In this document: piece after piece, positions 16,231 to 25,952 of the stretch
Layout: every line of letters starts with the position of its first letter
Position numbering within the stretch: the stretch's first letter is position 1
Assembly (NCBI GenBank): GCA_905192745.1
Contig: CAJJLZ010000002.1
Span: 1-64,000 of the forward strand
Direction: 5' to 3'
From: an uncultured Oscillospiraceae bacterium
Lineage (GTDB): Bacteria; Bacillota; Clostridia; Oscillospirales; Acutalibacteraceae
DNA length: 64,000 nucleotides
Program-made: the position numbers and the translations under genes
The notes under the pieces: model-generated
The model's database searches: none
What the model saw: only the letters and a program-made list of their open reading frames with translations
Told to the model about the DNA's origin: nothing

Positions 16231-18054
16231 GTGAAGGAGCGTTATCTGGTAACAGGGAACGAAGCCGTATCCCTTCCCACCATTCGGGAATCGGACGGCG
16301 GGCTGGAGGGTATCTCCATCCTATACATGGCGGCGAAGGGGATGCTGGAAATCGTCGGTTCGCCCCTGATGGCACCGTTCGTGGAGATCGATAATGAAGC
16401 GATTCTCCTGACGGACTTTTCCTGGGAATGGACCAGATATTGGATCCCTTCCTTTACCGCTCGGGCTGGTGGTGTGCGGGTTGAGGGCGTGATACTCGCT
16501 CCGGTCGGAGAACGGGGATTCTGTTACCGGCTGAAAGTTGTGAATCAGGATTTCAAAGAGCACCAAGTGCGCTACGGGCTGAAAGGCTGTTGGGACAAAA
16601 CCTTACATTCGATTAATGAGAGCAAACTGGTCGACGGCGAAAGACACGCCTACGGCAGCGGATGGAACCATGCGTTTGTAATGGATATGCGGGTTGGCGT
16701 TTCTCTGTTTGCGCTCGCGCCGATCTATACCGAACAGCCGGAGATTTCCCACACTCGCTGCGAGTACAACCCGGAACAGGACGGTGCGGTTTCTTACTGT
16801 TTCTGGAGAAATGAAACGCTGGAGCCGGGCGGAGAAGATGCGGAAAACTTTTGGTTCGGCGTCGGGTTTGAAGAGGTCGCGGCTTCCACCTCGGCTAAAG
16901 AAATGCTCCGTCAGGGCTTTGACAAGGAATACGAAAAGACCTGCCGCTGGCTGGCGGCGCGGGAACGTTCCGCAGGCGACCCCAAGCTTGACGAGTTGTT
17001 AAACAGGAATATGTTTTTCAGCTTTTTCTTCGGCTCCGGCGTGACTCTGGACACCGAGGAACTGGTTCTGGTCACCTCGCGCAGCCCCCGCTATTATGTC
17101 AGCGCCGCATATTGGGACAGGGACAGCCTTTTGTGGAGTTTTCCGGCTATCCTGATGACGGACCCTGACTACGCCCGGGAAATGCTCGGCTATGTGTTCG
17201 GGCGGCAGGGCCGGAACGTGGGAATCCACAGCCGTTTCATCGACGGCACGGTGCTCGAACCGGGCTTTGAGCTGGATGAGCTTTGCGCGCCGGTTCTGGC
17301 GCTGGCCGGATATGTGCGGGAAACCGGCGACCGGACGGTGCTCGCCCAGCCGGATATCGCCTCCGGCGTGGAGCACATTCTCCGTCTGCTGGCAGAGAAA
17401 AAGCACCCGGAAATCGCGCTGTATGAAACCATGCTCCAACCCACGGACGATATGCACGTTTACCCCTACCTGACCTATGACAACGCGCTGGTCAGTCGAA
17501 TCCTGCGGGACTTGGCGGAGCTGTACGAGGGGATTTGGCCTGCGGAGCGCTGCAAAGAACTTTCCCGTATGGCGGAGGATGTGTGCGCCGCGGTTGCCGC
17601 GCACTGCGTTAAGGAAAAGGACGGAAAGCCCCTGTACGCCTGGTCGGTTGACCTGGAGGGCAACTGGGACGTTTACGACGAACCGCCGGGCAGTCTGCTT
17701 CTGCTGCCGTTCCGCGGCTTCTGCTCTCCGGATGACGAGGTGTGGAAAAACACGGTGGCGGTTATTCGCCGGGAAGAATACCCCTATTCATTTGCCGGCT
17801 GCCCGATTGCAGAAATCGGTTGCCCCCACGCGCCCCATCCCTGGGTGCTCAGCATTGCCAATAGCCTGCTTTCCGGCAACCGCGATCTGGCGCGGGAGCA
17901 TCTCCTGCTCTGTGTGATGGATAACGGGATTGCCTGCGAAAGCGTGGATGAGGTGACGGGAGAGAGTGCTACCGGGGACGCGTTTGCCACCTGCGCCGGA
18001 TTTCTGGCATATGCCATTGATCAGGCGTTTGGAGAAGGAAAACACCATAAATAA
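16231..18054 (+). CDS. Six-hairpin ((alpha/alpha)6) glycosidase, substrate unassigned
   Basis: The GTG at 16231 is chosen because GGAGG lies 7 nt upstream; an ATG overlapping the previous stop (16213) is possible. The roughly 607-aa protein has an N-terminal beta-sandwich-like part (to about 250). It then has an (alpha/alpha)6 region with SAAYWDRDSLLWSFPAILM and EPGFELDELCAPVLALAGY, the type of acidic and aromatic active-site lining seen in GH15/GH37/GH63-like enzymes. No signal peptide. It is co-transcribed between GH31 and GH65 genes, so it most likely trims an alpha-glucooligosaccharide in the cytoplasm. I cannot place it in a named CAZy family with confidence. Confidence 0.65.
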   Translation: MKERYLVTGNEAVSLPTIRESDGGLEGISILYMAAKGMLEIVGSPLMAPFVEIDNEAILLTDFSWEWTRYWIPSFTARAGGVRVEGVILAPVGERGFCYRLKVVNQDFKEHQVRYGLKGCWDKTLHSINESKLVDGERHAYGSGWNHAFVMDMRVGVSLFALAPIYTEQPEISHTRCEYNPEQDGAVSYCFWRNETLEPGGEDAENFWFGVGFEEVAASTSAKEMLRQGFDKEYEKTCRWLAARERSAGDPKLDELLNRNMFFSFFFGSGVTLDTEELVLVTSRSPRYYVSAAYWDRDSLLWSFPAILMTDPDYAREMLGYVFGRQGRNVGIHSRFIDGTVLEPGFELDELCAPVLALAGYVRETGDRTVLAQPDIASGVEHILRLLAEKKHPEIALYETMLQPTDDMHVYPYLTYDNALVSRILRDLAELYEGIWPAERCKELSRMAEDVCAAVAAHCVKEKDGKPLYAWSVDLEGNWDVYDEPPGSLLLLPFRGFCSPDDEVWKNTVAVIRREEYPYSFAGCPIAEIGCPHAPHPWVLSIANSLLSGNRDLAREHLLLCVMDNGIACESVDEVTGESATGDAFATCAGFLAYAIDQAFGEGKHHK

Positions 18055-18078
18055 CAAGAAGGAAAGGAGGTGGAACAT

Positions 18079-20265
18079 TTGGAATTGTTGAAGATTACCC
18101 CATGGACCATTGCCTGTGAAAACAATTCGGAGGATACTCTGGATTTTCGAGAGAGTGTTTTCAGCCAGGGCAACGGTTACATGGGAGTGCGGGGATACGC
18201 GCCGGAGGGAGATAAGAAACACGGCTTTGAACGTTCCACGTTTTTATCCGGCTTTTTCGAGTATATCAGGCCGGGGACGACCGATATGGTCAACCAGCCG
18301 GATTTTTCCGTATTCCGCATCTTTCTTAACGGCCGCAGTGTGTTGTCCTGTACGCGTACCGACTATGAAGAGAAGCTGAACCTGCGGGACGGAACCTTAA
18401 TCCGGCGGTACACGGTGGCCGACAAGGAGGGACGGCGGACCCGGGTGGAAACTGTCCGCTTTCTCAGCATGGCCGATGTTCACACGGCGGCAATCCGGGT
18501 GCGGGTTACGCCGGAAAATTACAACGGAAGACTGACGATGGAAACCGGAATCGATGGCGGGGTGGTCAACCTCCCCATCTCCGACGACCAGTTGATGCAG
18601 AATGTGGAAGTGGCGCAGCTTTGGGGGACGATCTCCATCAAGGCGGGAGGGCTCACGGCGAAAACCGCGTATTCCAAGCGGGTGGTTTCGATGGAATACC
18701 GGCTGGATGACCACGGAGGCGGATACACCTGGCTGCCGGTTCTGGAAAAAGACTTTGCGGGTGAAAAGGCCGTTATCCCTATCCGGGAGGGGAACACTTA
18801 TACGGTGGATAAACTGGTGGCGGTGTACAGCTACCGGGACGGCCCCACCCCTTCGCGGCAGGCGGCCCGCGCCGCAGACGCCTGCAGACAGCGCGGCTTT
18901 GACGGAATGCTGGAGGACACCGCCCGGGCATGGGAAACCCTCTGGCAGGCGGCCGACGTGGAAATAGACGCGCCGGACGACTGGCAGGGAGCGGTGCGGT
19001 ACAACATCTTCCAGCTAATCCAGACCGATCCGCGTTCCGACCCGCACGCCAGCATCGGCGCACGCGGCCTGATGCACGGCCGGTACAAGGGCTGCTATTT
19101 CTGGGATACCGAAATCTTCATGCTCCCGATGTTTTTGCACACCGACCCGCAGGCGGCGAAAAACCTGCTGCTTTACCGGTATCACACTCTGGGGGACGCC
19201 GTGGACAGCGCCAAAGGATTTTCCCTTCTCGGCGCTCGGTACCCCTGGATGGCGTCGGATACCGGGTACGAGCAGTGCGGCACTTGGGACACCGGCTGCT
19301 GCGAAATCCATATTACCGCAGACATCGCCTATGCGGTCAGGCGGTATCTGGAGCTGACCGGGGACGATGAATTCTTCCGCGACTGCGCGGCGGAAATGCT
19401 AATCCAGACGGCGCGGTACTGGCAGGCACGGTTCACCTACGATTCGGCGGCCGACCGGTACAATCTCCTCTTTGTCAAGGGGCCGGATGAGTACTGCGGC
19501 GTAACGGCGAATAACCTGTACACCGTCTGGCTGGCCTGCGAAAACCTGAAGGCCGCCCGGGACGCGGTTGCCCGGATGCAGAAGGAATACCCGCAGGAGT
19601 GGCAAGGGCTGGCGGAACGGCTGGCATTCCGGCCGGAAGAGCCCGCCGACTGGCAGGAACTTGCGGAAAAGGCCGTCCGCCGGTACGACGAGGGCCGCCG
19701 GTTATGGATACAGGACGATACCTTTGAACGGCTGGAGCCTCTTGACCCCGCCGATTATAAGGAGGACGACGTCCCGCTATACCATAAAATCAGCTACGAC
19801 CGCCTTCAGCGGTATCAGGTGCTCAAACAGGCGGATGTGCTCATGCTGATGGCGATGCGCCCTGGCGATTTCACCATGGAGCAGAAACAGGCGGCGTGGG
19901 CGTATTACGAGCCGAAAACCCTGCACGATTCCACCCTGAGTTTCGGCATTCACGCCCTGATGGCGGCGCAGGTGGGGCAAACGGAAGCCGCCGGGCGGTA
20001 TTTTGAAAAGAGCCTGTTCCTCGATTTGCAGGACGTGATGAAGAATACAGCGCGGGAGGGTATCCACACCGCCGCGTTGGGAGCGACCTGGCAGGCGCTG
20101 ATTTTCGGATTTGCCGGATTATGGATCGATTCCGACGGCGTTACCTGCAGTCCCTGTCTCCCGAAACAGATACGAAAAATGCGGTTTCATTTCTTTTATC
20201 GCGGTGAGCAGTACGAGGTGCGGATCGACGAGAAAGGGGCGGTCGTGGAGACGATGGCGGAATGA
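18079..20265 (+). CDS. GH65 glycoside phosphorylase (alpha-glucosyl disaccharide/oligosaccharide)
   Basis: A cytoplasmic protein of about 728 aa. The TTG at 18079 is preferred because AAAGGAGG ends 8 nt before it; the GTG at 18070 lies on that site. The GH65 signature is clear: N-terminal beta-sandwich with NGYMGVRGY, then an (alpha/alpha)6 barrel with the general acid Glu471 in VKGPDEYCGVTANN. GH65 enzymes such as kojibiose, nigerose or maltose phosphorylases cleave with inversion and release beta-glucose-1-phosphate. The locus supplies beta-phosphoglucomutase (36035-36667) for that product. Nigerose or an alpha-1,3-containing substrate fits the cycloalternan model, but linkage specificity is inferred. 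Confidence 0.88.
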   Translation: MELLKITPWTIACENNSEDTLDFRESVFSQGNGYMGVRGYAPEGDKKHGFERSTFLSGFFEYIRPGTTDMVNQPDFSVFRIFLNGRSVLSCTRTDYEEKLNLRDGTLIRRYTVADKEGRRTRVETVRFLSMADVHTAAIRVRVTPENYNGRLTMETGIDGGVVNLPISDDQLMQNVEVAQLWGTISIKAGGLTAKTAYSKRVVSMEYRLDDHGGGYTWLPVLEKDFAGEKAVIPIREGNTYTVDKLVAVYSYRDGPTPSRQAARAADACRQRGFDGMLEDTARAWETLWQAADVEIDAPDDWQGAVRYNIFQLIQTDPRSDPHASIGARGLMHGRYKGCYFWDTEIFMLPMFLHTDPQAAKNLLLYRYHTLGDAVDSAKGFSLLGARYPWMASDTGYEQCGTWDTGCCEIHITADIAYAVRRYLELTGDDEFFRDCAAEMLIQTARYWQARFTYDSAADRYNLLFVKGPDEYCGVTANNLYTVWLACENLKAARDAVARMQKEYPQEWQGLAERLAFRPEEPADWQELAEKAVRRYDEGRRLWIQDDTFERLEPLDPADYKEDDVPLYHKISYDRLQRYQVLKQADVLMLMAMRPGDFTMEQKQAAWAYYEPKTLHDSTLSFGIHALMAAQVGQTEAAGRYFEKSLFLDLQDVMKNTAREGIHTAALGATWQALIFGFAGLWIDSDGVTCSPCLPKQIRKMRFHFFYRGEQYEVRIDEKGAVVETMAE

Positions 20266-20326
20266 CAAGAAAAATCGGTAAAACACAAAGAAAGACAGGT
20301 TATGAGGTCTTGGTATTTTCTCCGGC

Positions 20327-20355
20327 TTCAGCAGCCGTGAGTGGCGGCTGTTGAA
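20327..20355 (+). other. Intergenic mRNA hairpin before the solute-binding protein gene
   Basis: TTCAGCAGCC (20327-20336) pairs with GGCTGTTGAA (20346-20355). There is no clear T run, so it is more likely a processing or stability element between catabolic enzymes and the highly needed binding protein than a full terminator. Confidence 0.5.
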
Positions 20356-20395
20356 ATAAAAAATTTATTACCATAGGGAAAAGGAGGATTATTTC

Positions 20396-21880
20396 ATGTT
20401 AAAAAGGTTCTTATCGGCGATTTCTGTAGCGGCATTGTCTTTGGCGATTATGAGTGGCTGTTCCCCTCAGCAGACTCCGAATGGAAGCACTGCTTCCACT
20501 GTTTCTTCCGGAGGAGCGGACCCCTCAGTTTACTCCATGGAAGGGAAGGTTTCCATCGGGTACCCAGTGGCGGAGCAGGCGGAGCTCCAGCCGGTGTTGG
20601 AAGCGTTCCGAAAGCAGTATCCCAAGATTGAAGTGGTGGAGGTTCCCTTCGAAGGCTCCACAGGAGGCGCTTTCAATGAATTTTTGAGCAAGCATGCGTC
20701 CTCCGGGGATATGCCGGATATGATGTGGTGCGACTGGAACGATTTTGCTCCCGAAGTGGCCAGCGGTCTGGTCATGGCCCTGAACGACCTGATGAAGGAC
20801 GACAAGGAAGCGGAGTATGTGCCCTCTGGCATGACCGATCCGTATACCTACAGCGGCAAGTTGTACGCGCTGCCCTGCCAGCTCAACGCGATGGGCGTCA
20901 CCATTAATCTGGATTTGTTGGATGAGCTCAATCTGGATAAGCCCAGTTACGACTGGACCATCGACGAGTTCACCAACCTGCTGAAAAAGGCAATCAGCAA
21001 GGATACGGTCGGAGCCGCTACGCTGGAAGATCTGGATCAGGTGTATTCCGCGCAGGATGAAGGGTATTTTTATCCGGCGTACGACTATGAAAACCAGAAA
21101 TTTGATTTCACCAACAAATGGGTGCCGGCGATGAACCGTCTGTCTGAACTGCGCGCGGTTCCCGGTCTGGAAGCCTGGAGTATGCGGTATCCCAAGGAGG
21201 ACGACGGAACCACCTCCATGAACAGTGACTACGTTAAAAAGTTCGGCGAAACCGGCAAGGACGACACCCATTACACCTTCAAAAACGGAACGGCTTTGAT
21301 GGCGACCGGCGCCACCTGGAACGACAACTGGATGCGTAACGAATGCAAGGTCAAATGGGATTACTGGCCGTATCCGCGCCTTGACAAGAACACCCCGGTG
21401 AAAACTCCGATCCATGTGGACTGCGCGTATCTGACCAAGAGCTGCGCTCAGCCGGAAGCGGCATTCCAGCTTCTGAAGTGGCTGACCTACGGTGTGGAAG
21501 GCAACCTCCAGCGTCTGGATATCTTCGCTGCCCGCGGCGACAAAGACGTGGTGGACGGCGATACCAAGCTGCTGAAGACCTGGTTCATCCCCTGCACCCA
21601 GCATCCGGACGTCATCGCAAAGTTTGACGAGAATCCCCATCTGACTGAAGGCTTCAAGGCCCTGTACAAGAGCACTGAGAATTCGATCCGCGGCGATATC
21701 AACAAGATCGTCCCCGGTTACAGCAACATTTTCACCGACGAAGTGAATAAGCTGATTACCGACGTCCGCGAAGGCCGCGCTAAGGCAGCCGATGTCGCGC
21801 CACAGATCGATGAAAAGGTTAACGCCGCCCTGAAGGAGCAGCTCAAGGCCTTTAACGATAAGGTGGCTGCCAACGGGTAA
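20396..21880 (+). CDS. Sugar ABC transporter solute-binding lipoprotein (family 1)
   Basis: A 494-aa lipoprotein. The signal peptide ends with a lipobox-like MSGC (Cys22), followed by a Ser/Thr-rich tether and a binding domain of family 1. It has the usual DMPDMMWCDWND and GTALMATGATWNDNW type segments. A strong AAGGAGG precedes the ATG. It captures an oligosaccharide outside the membrane for one of the two permease pairs encoded downstream. The linked enzymes suggest cycloalternan or isomaltosyl-oligosaccharides as ligand. Confidence 0.9.
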   Translation: MLKRFLSAISVAALSLAIMSGCSPQQTPNGSTASTVSSGGADPSVYSMEGKVSIGYPVAEQAELQPVLEAFRKQYPKIEVVEVPFEGSTGGAFNEFLSKHASSGDMPDMMWCDWNDFAPEVASGLVMALNDLMKDDKEAEYVPSGMTDPYTYSGKLYALPCQLNAMGVTINLDLLDELNLDKPSYDWTIDEFTNLLKKAISKDTVGAATLEDLDQVYSAQDEGYFYPAYDYENQKFDFTNKWVPAMNRLSELRAVPGLEAWSMRYPKEDDGTTSMNSDYVKKFGETGKDDTHYTFKNGTALMATGATWNDNWMRNECKVKWDYWPYPRLDKNTPVKTPIHVDCAYLTKSCAQPEAAFQLLKWLTYGVEGNLQRLDIFAARGDKDVVDGDTKLLKTWFIPCTQHPDVIAKFDENPHLTEGFKALYKSTENSIRGDINKIVPGYSNIFTDEVNKLITDVREGRAKAADVAPQIDEKVNAALKEQLKAFNDKVAANG

Positions 21881-22040
21881 ACAGCCGCTGTGCGGCGGCA
21901 AAAAATGATATCTTAAATCCGGCGTTATAGTTTGACTCTTTTCCGTTTTCTGGTTCTTCTTTTTCTTTCTTTTCATGTCTGCCCACCTTGCCCCTCTCCG
22001 GGCTGTCCGGGGAGGGGCAAGGTGGGGCGAGGAGGGGTTA

Positions 22041-24995
22041 ATGTTGAAAAAACGAATCTGGCTCCGGGCAGGGGCGGGATTACTGGCAGCATCGCTGCTT
22101 TTGTCCCTGAACGGCTGTTCCGGCGGAACCCACGCGGCCGATTCGGAAATTACTCCCCGTACCTATCGCTTGGACGATCAAGCCGTATCACAGAAATGGG
22201 TGTCCTACCGTGCACAGGATGTGGCGGCAGAACTGCAGCTTTCCAGCCCGGACGCTCAGGTTTCCGGCGACGGGGTGAAAAAGCAGGCCGATGGTGTGCT
22301 TCTCCCGGTAGACACCGCCTGCGAAATAATTTTGAATGTTCCCGATCCCGGCGAGTATTGGGTGCTCGCCGAGTATGAACCGGTTAGCATAAATATGTTT
22401 GAAAACCCGGTGGCGGTTTCCCTTGGAGGAACAAAGGCCACCTGTTCCCTCCCGTTTTTGTGGGAGGACGATATAACCGAAGCCCGCACCGACCGGTACG
22501 GCAACGAAATCGTTCCGGATCAACGGGAAACCGACGCCCCTTCCCTCTGCTATCTGGAGAATTACGAGCGTTTTTCCCGTACACCAATCCGGTTTTCCCT
22601 GCAAAAAGGGGAAAACACGCTGAACATTACGCCCCAGAACCAAGATATCCTGCTGCGTTCTCTCCGACTGATCCGCCCTTCCGACGATTTGAGTTATGCA
22701 GAATACCGCGCGCAGTATACGGATGCGGTGGAATTTGACGGCCTCCTTCAAATAGAGGGAGAGGACTACCGGGTAAAATCCGATTCCTATATCCGCGGGC
22801 GGAATGTGCAAAACACCAGCCTGACGCCGAACAATGCCTATATCAAGCTGATTAACGCCACGGATGACAAATCCAATAAAACCATGGGGCAGAAAGTGCT
22901 CTATGAAGTGGAAGTCCCGCAGGACGGGTGGTATTCCCTCAGCTTCAAGTACAGCCAGCCTCTCAAAAGCGGCGGCGTGGTTTATCGCACCATCGAGGTG
23001 GACGGGGCGGTACCCTTTGCCGAGGCCAGAGATATGGCCTTTGTCCACACCGGTATCGACCTCTACGGCAACGCCACCTTGGGCGGGGATAAACCGCTCG
23101 GGATTTATCTCACGCAGGGCCTTCACACCATCGCTTTCAAGGTCACGGCTGGACCGATGGACGCGCTGTATCAGGAATTGCTGGCGATCGTGAATGAAAT
23201 CAACGACACCGGCATCCAGATGAAGCGGATCAAGGGAAGCAATTCGGACGATACCGCCGCAGTGGACACCAACCGGACATGGGATATCCTGCAATATATG
23301 CCGGATATCCTGACCGATCTGCAGGATTGGCAGGATCGTTTACACCGGGTTTATCAGACATTGGAGGAGCTCGCCGGCGAGGAACCCTCGTTCGCCAGCG
23401 ATATCTCCCTCGCCGCTCAAAATCTGGAACGGCTCGCTTCCGAACCAAGGGAAATCCCGAACCGGATGTCCTTGCTCAGCGACGATTCCAGCTCGGCGGC
23501 GCAGCTGCTGGCGCTGACCCTCACTAAAATATACGATCAGAACCTGAGTGTGGACTGCTTTTACCTTCATGGCTCGGATACCAAACTGCCCTCCCCCCGT
23601 GCCGGATTCTGGAGCGGGCTGGCCACCGGCGCCCAGCAGTTTTTCTATTCCTTTTCCCCCGTCATGAACGAAGCGGTGGATGTGAAAAACTCGGACGGCG
23701 CGCTGACAGTGTGGATCAATAAGCCCTCACAGTATGTGGAGGCGCTGCGGGAATTGACGGCGCAGACTTTCACCGAACAAACCGGCATCGATGTGGTGTA
23801 TTCCATCATGCCGGATGAAAAGAAGATCACTCTGGCGAACTCCACCGGCTCCAACCCGGATATCGCACTCGGCCTGTCCTACTACCGCCCGGCCGAATTT
23901 GCGATGCGGGGCATGGCGAAAAACCTTCTCGAATTCGACGATTTTCTGGATTGGTACGGCGACGAGTACAATCTGGAAGCCCTCGCCCCCCTGGCCTATG
24001 AAGACGGGATTTACGGGGCGAGCGAAACGCAGGATTTCTATGTGCTGTTCTACCGCACCGACATTCTGGAATCGCTGGGGCTGGAAGTTCCGGATACTTG
24101 GGACGACGTGAAGCAGATGATGCCGGCGCTGCACCGCAATGCCATGAACTTCAATCTCCCTCTGGCGAACAACGTCGGCTATAAAAGCTTCGAAGCCACC
24201 GGCGCCTTCCTCTTCCAGAACGGCGGGGATTACTATTCGGCGGACGGCTTCACCTCTAATTTCCGCGACCCGAACACCCTCAAGGGGCTGAGGGAGATGA
24301 CCGACCTGTATAAGGTTTACGGTCTCATCCAGAATGTCCCGAACTTTTTTAACGCGTTCCGCTCCGGCTCGGTGCCGATCGGGGTTTCCAATTTTTCCAC
24401 CTATCTGCAGCTGCAGATGTCCGCGCCGGAACTGGTGGGACGCTGGGATATTGCTCTGGTGCCGGGTACGGTGCAGGAGGATAAAACGATCGCCCGCTAC
24501 TATTCAGCGGACGCCACCTCCGCGATGATCTTCTCCAACACCTGCATGCCGGAGGAAAGCTATAAATTTCTGAAATGGTGGCTTTCCAGCGATACACAGA
24601 TCGAGTATGCCACCAGCCTACAGATGAAATACGGGCCGGATTATGTCTGGAACACCGCCAACCATGCAGCCTTCGCCCAGATGTCCTACCCCCGCAAGCA
24701 CAAAGCGATTATTCTCGAGCAGTGGAACTGGCAGAAGGAAGCTCTCCGCCATCCGGCGAGTTATATTCTGGAACGGGAGGTCAGCAACGCCTGGATCGAC
24801 ATTGTCACCAAGGGCGCCAGCTTCCAGCCGCGGATCGACGAAGCGACGCTGGCCGCCGACAGGGAAATGAAACGGAAGCTGACCGAGTTCGGCTATTACG
24901 ACGACGCGGGCAACAAGCTTAAGGAGTATAACGTTCATCTGATTGATGACCTGATTGCCCAGCGAGAGGGAAAGGAGGGGGCTGGAAGTGAATGA
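22041..24995 (+). CDS. Very large solute-binding lipoprotein with N-terminal beta-sandwich modules
   Basis: The ATG at 22041 follows GAGGAGGGG and gives a lipoprotein of about 984 aa (lipobox LNGC). Residues about 40-410 look like two carbohydrate-binding-type beta-sandwich modules, for example the segment GWYSLSFKYSQPLKSGGVVY. A helical stretch follows. The C-terminal 430 residues (from about 555) form a family 1 solute-binding domain with VYSIMPDEKKITLANSTGSN and the later DIALVPGT. Ordinary binding proteins are 400-550 aa, so the N-terminal half is an added receptor part. It is followed with an 8-nt overlap by its permease gene. This type is known next to DUF5696 and Yip1-like genes in Firmicutes. 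Confidence 0.85.
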   Translation: MLKKRIWLRAGAGLLAASLLLSLNGCSGGTHAADSEITPRTYRLDDQAVSQKWVSYRAQDVAAELQLSSPDAQVSGDGVKKQADGVLLPVDTACEIILNVPDPGEYWVLAEYEPVSINMFENPVAVSLGGTKATCSLPFLWEDDITEARTDRYGNEIVPDQRETDAPSLCYLENYERFSRTPIRFSLQKGENTLNITPQNQDILLRSLRLIRPSDDLSYAEYRAQYTDAVEFDGLLQIEGEDYRVKSDSYIRGRNVQNTSLTPNNAYIKLINATDDKSNKTMGQKVLYEVEVPQDGWYSLSFKYSQPLKSGGVVYRTIEVDGAVPFAEARDMAFVHTGIDLYGNATLGGDKPLGIYLTQGLHTIAFKVTAGPMDALYQELLAIVNEINDTGIQMKRIKGSNSDDTAAVDTNRTWDILQYMPDILTDLQDWQDRLHRVYQTLEELAGEEPSFASDISLAAQNLERLASEPREIPNRMSLLSDDSSSAAQLLALTLTKIYDQNLSVDCFYLHGSDTKLPSPRAGFWSGLATGAQQFFYSFSPVMNEAVDVKNSDGALTVWINKPSQYVEALRELTAQTFTEQTGIDVVYSIMPDEKKITLANSTGSNPDIALGLSYYRPAEFAMRGMAKNLLEFDDFLDWYGDEYNLEALAPLAYEDGIYGASETQDFYVLFYRTDILESLGLEVPDTWDDVKQMMPALHRNAMNFNLPLANNVGYKSFEATGAFLFQNGGDYYSADGFTSNFRDPNTLKGLREMTDLYKVYGLIQNVPNFFNAFRSGSVPIGVSNFSTYLQLQMSAPELVGRWDIALVPGTVQEDKTIARYYSADATSAMIFSNTCMPEESYKFLKWWLSSDTQIEYATSLQMKYGPDYVWNTANHAAFAQMSYPRKHKAIILEQWNWQKEALRHPASYILEREVSNAWIDIVTKGASFQPRIDEATLAADREMKRKLTEFGYYDDAGNKLKEYNVHLIDDLIAQREGKEGAGSE

Positions 24996-25941
24996 TACTC
25001 GGAGTGAGAGCCGGAAAGTCTGGAAAATGGTGTCCAGCCTTCCCCGCCGTACCGTGCAGAGCGCGAACCGCCATTCGGTTTTCTGGCTGCAGCTGCCGTT
25101 TGTTCTTCTGTTCATCACCTTCATCATCATCCCGATTCTTGTGGCAATCGGCCTGTCCTTTACCGATTTCAACTCCATTGAAGCGCCGAATTTTGTCGGT
25201 CTGGATAATTATGTCACCATCCTGACCGACGACTCCACCTTTATGGAGTTCTCCCTTCCCAATACCATCGCGTTTGCCGTGATCGTGGGGGCAGGAGGAT
25301 ATATCCTCTCCTTCTTCATGGCTTGGTCGCTGGCACAGATCACCAGGATTCCCCGCACCGTGATGGCCGTGATCCTGTATTCCCCCTCCATGACCAGCGG
25401 TGTGATGCTCTCCACGGTATGGCAGGTCGTATTCGCCGGCGATAAGGTAGGATATCTTAACGCCTTCTTGCTTAAGCTGGACGTCATTCAAAAGCCGATC
25501 CTCTGGCTGAGCGATGGCACCTACTTGCTGCCAATCATGATTGCCGTATCTCTGTGGAGCAGCATGGGCATCGGCTTCCTCGCCATGCTGGCCGGTATCC
25601 TCAATGTGGATAAGGATTTGTATGAGGCGGCCTACATAGACGGCGTGACCAACCGCTTTCAGGAAATCGTATACGTCACCATCCCGGCGGTACGGCCTCA
25701 GATGCTGTTCGGCGCCATCATGGCAATTGTGAACACCTTCCAGAACGGCTCAATAGGGGTGCTGCTATCGGGGGCCAACCCCACGCCCGGCTATGCCGGA
25801 CAGCTTTTGGTCACTCATGCAGAGGAGCACGCCTTTGTTCGGTACGAAATGGGGTATGGCGCGGCGGTTTCGGTGATCCTGCTGATCTTGGTATGGGTCA
25901 TATCCCAAATCGCAAAGAAGCTGTTCGCGGATAAAGAGTAG
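24988..25941 (+). CDS. Sugar ABC transporter permease (MalF/UgpA type), pair 1
   Basis: The GTG at 24988 is chosen since AAAGGAGGGG lies about 8 nt upstream; it overlaps the preceding stop by 8 nt. The protein of about 317 aa has six membrane segments and the EAA loop EAAYIDGVTNRFQEIVYVTIP that docks the ATPase. It has the MalF-like position ahead of a MalG-like partner. No ATP-binding protein gene lies in the locus, so a shared MsmX-type ATPase is expected to energise it. Confidence 0.9.
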   Translation: MNDTRSESRKVWKMVSSLPRRTVQSANRHSVFWLQLPFVLLFITFIIIPILVAIGLSFTDFNSIEAPNFVGLDNYVTILTDDSTFMEFSLPNTIAFAVIVGAGGYILSFFMAWSLAQITRIPRTVMAVILYSPSMTSGVMLSTVWQVVFAGDKVGYLNAFLLKLDVIQKPILWLSDGTYLLPIMIAVSLWSSMGIGFLAMLAGILNVDKDLYEAAYIDGVTNRFQEIVYVTIPAVRPQMLFGAIMAIVNTFQNGSIGVLLSGANPTPGYAGQLLVTHAEEHAFVRYEMGYGAAVSVILLILVWVISQIAKKLFADKE

Positions 25942-25952
25942 GGGGCGGGCGT

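Noticed and set aside
20327..20355. Hairpin before the solute-binding protein as a terminator
   Set aside because: No T run follows and the operon logic continues; better explained as a processing or stability stem.
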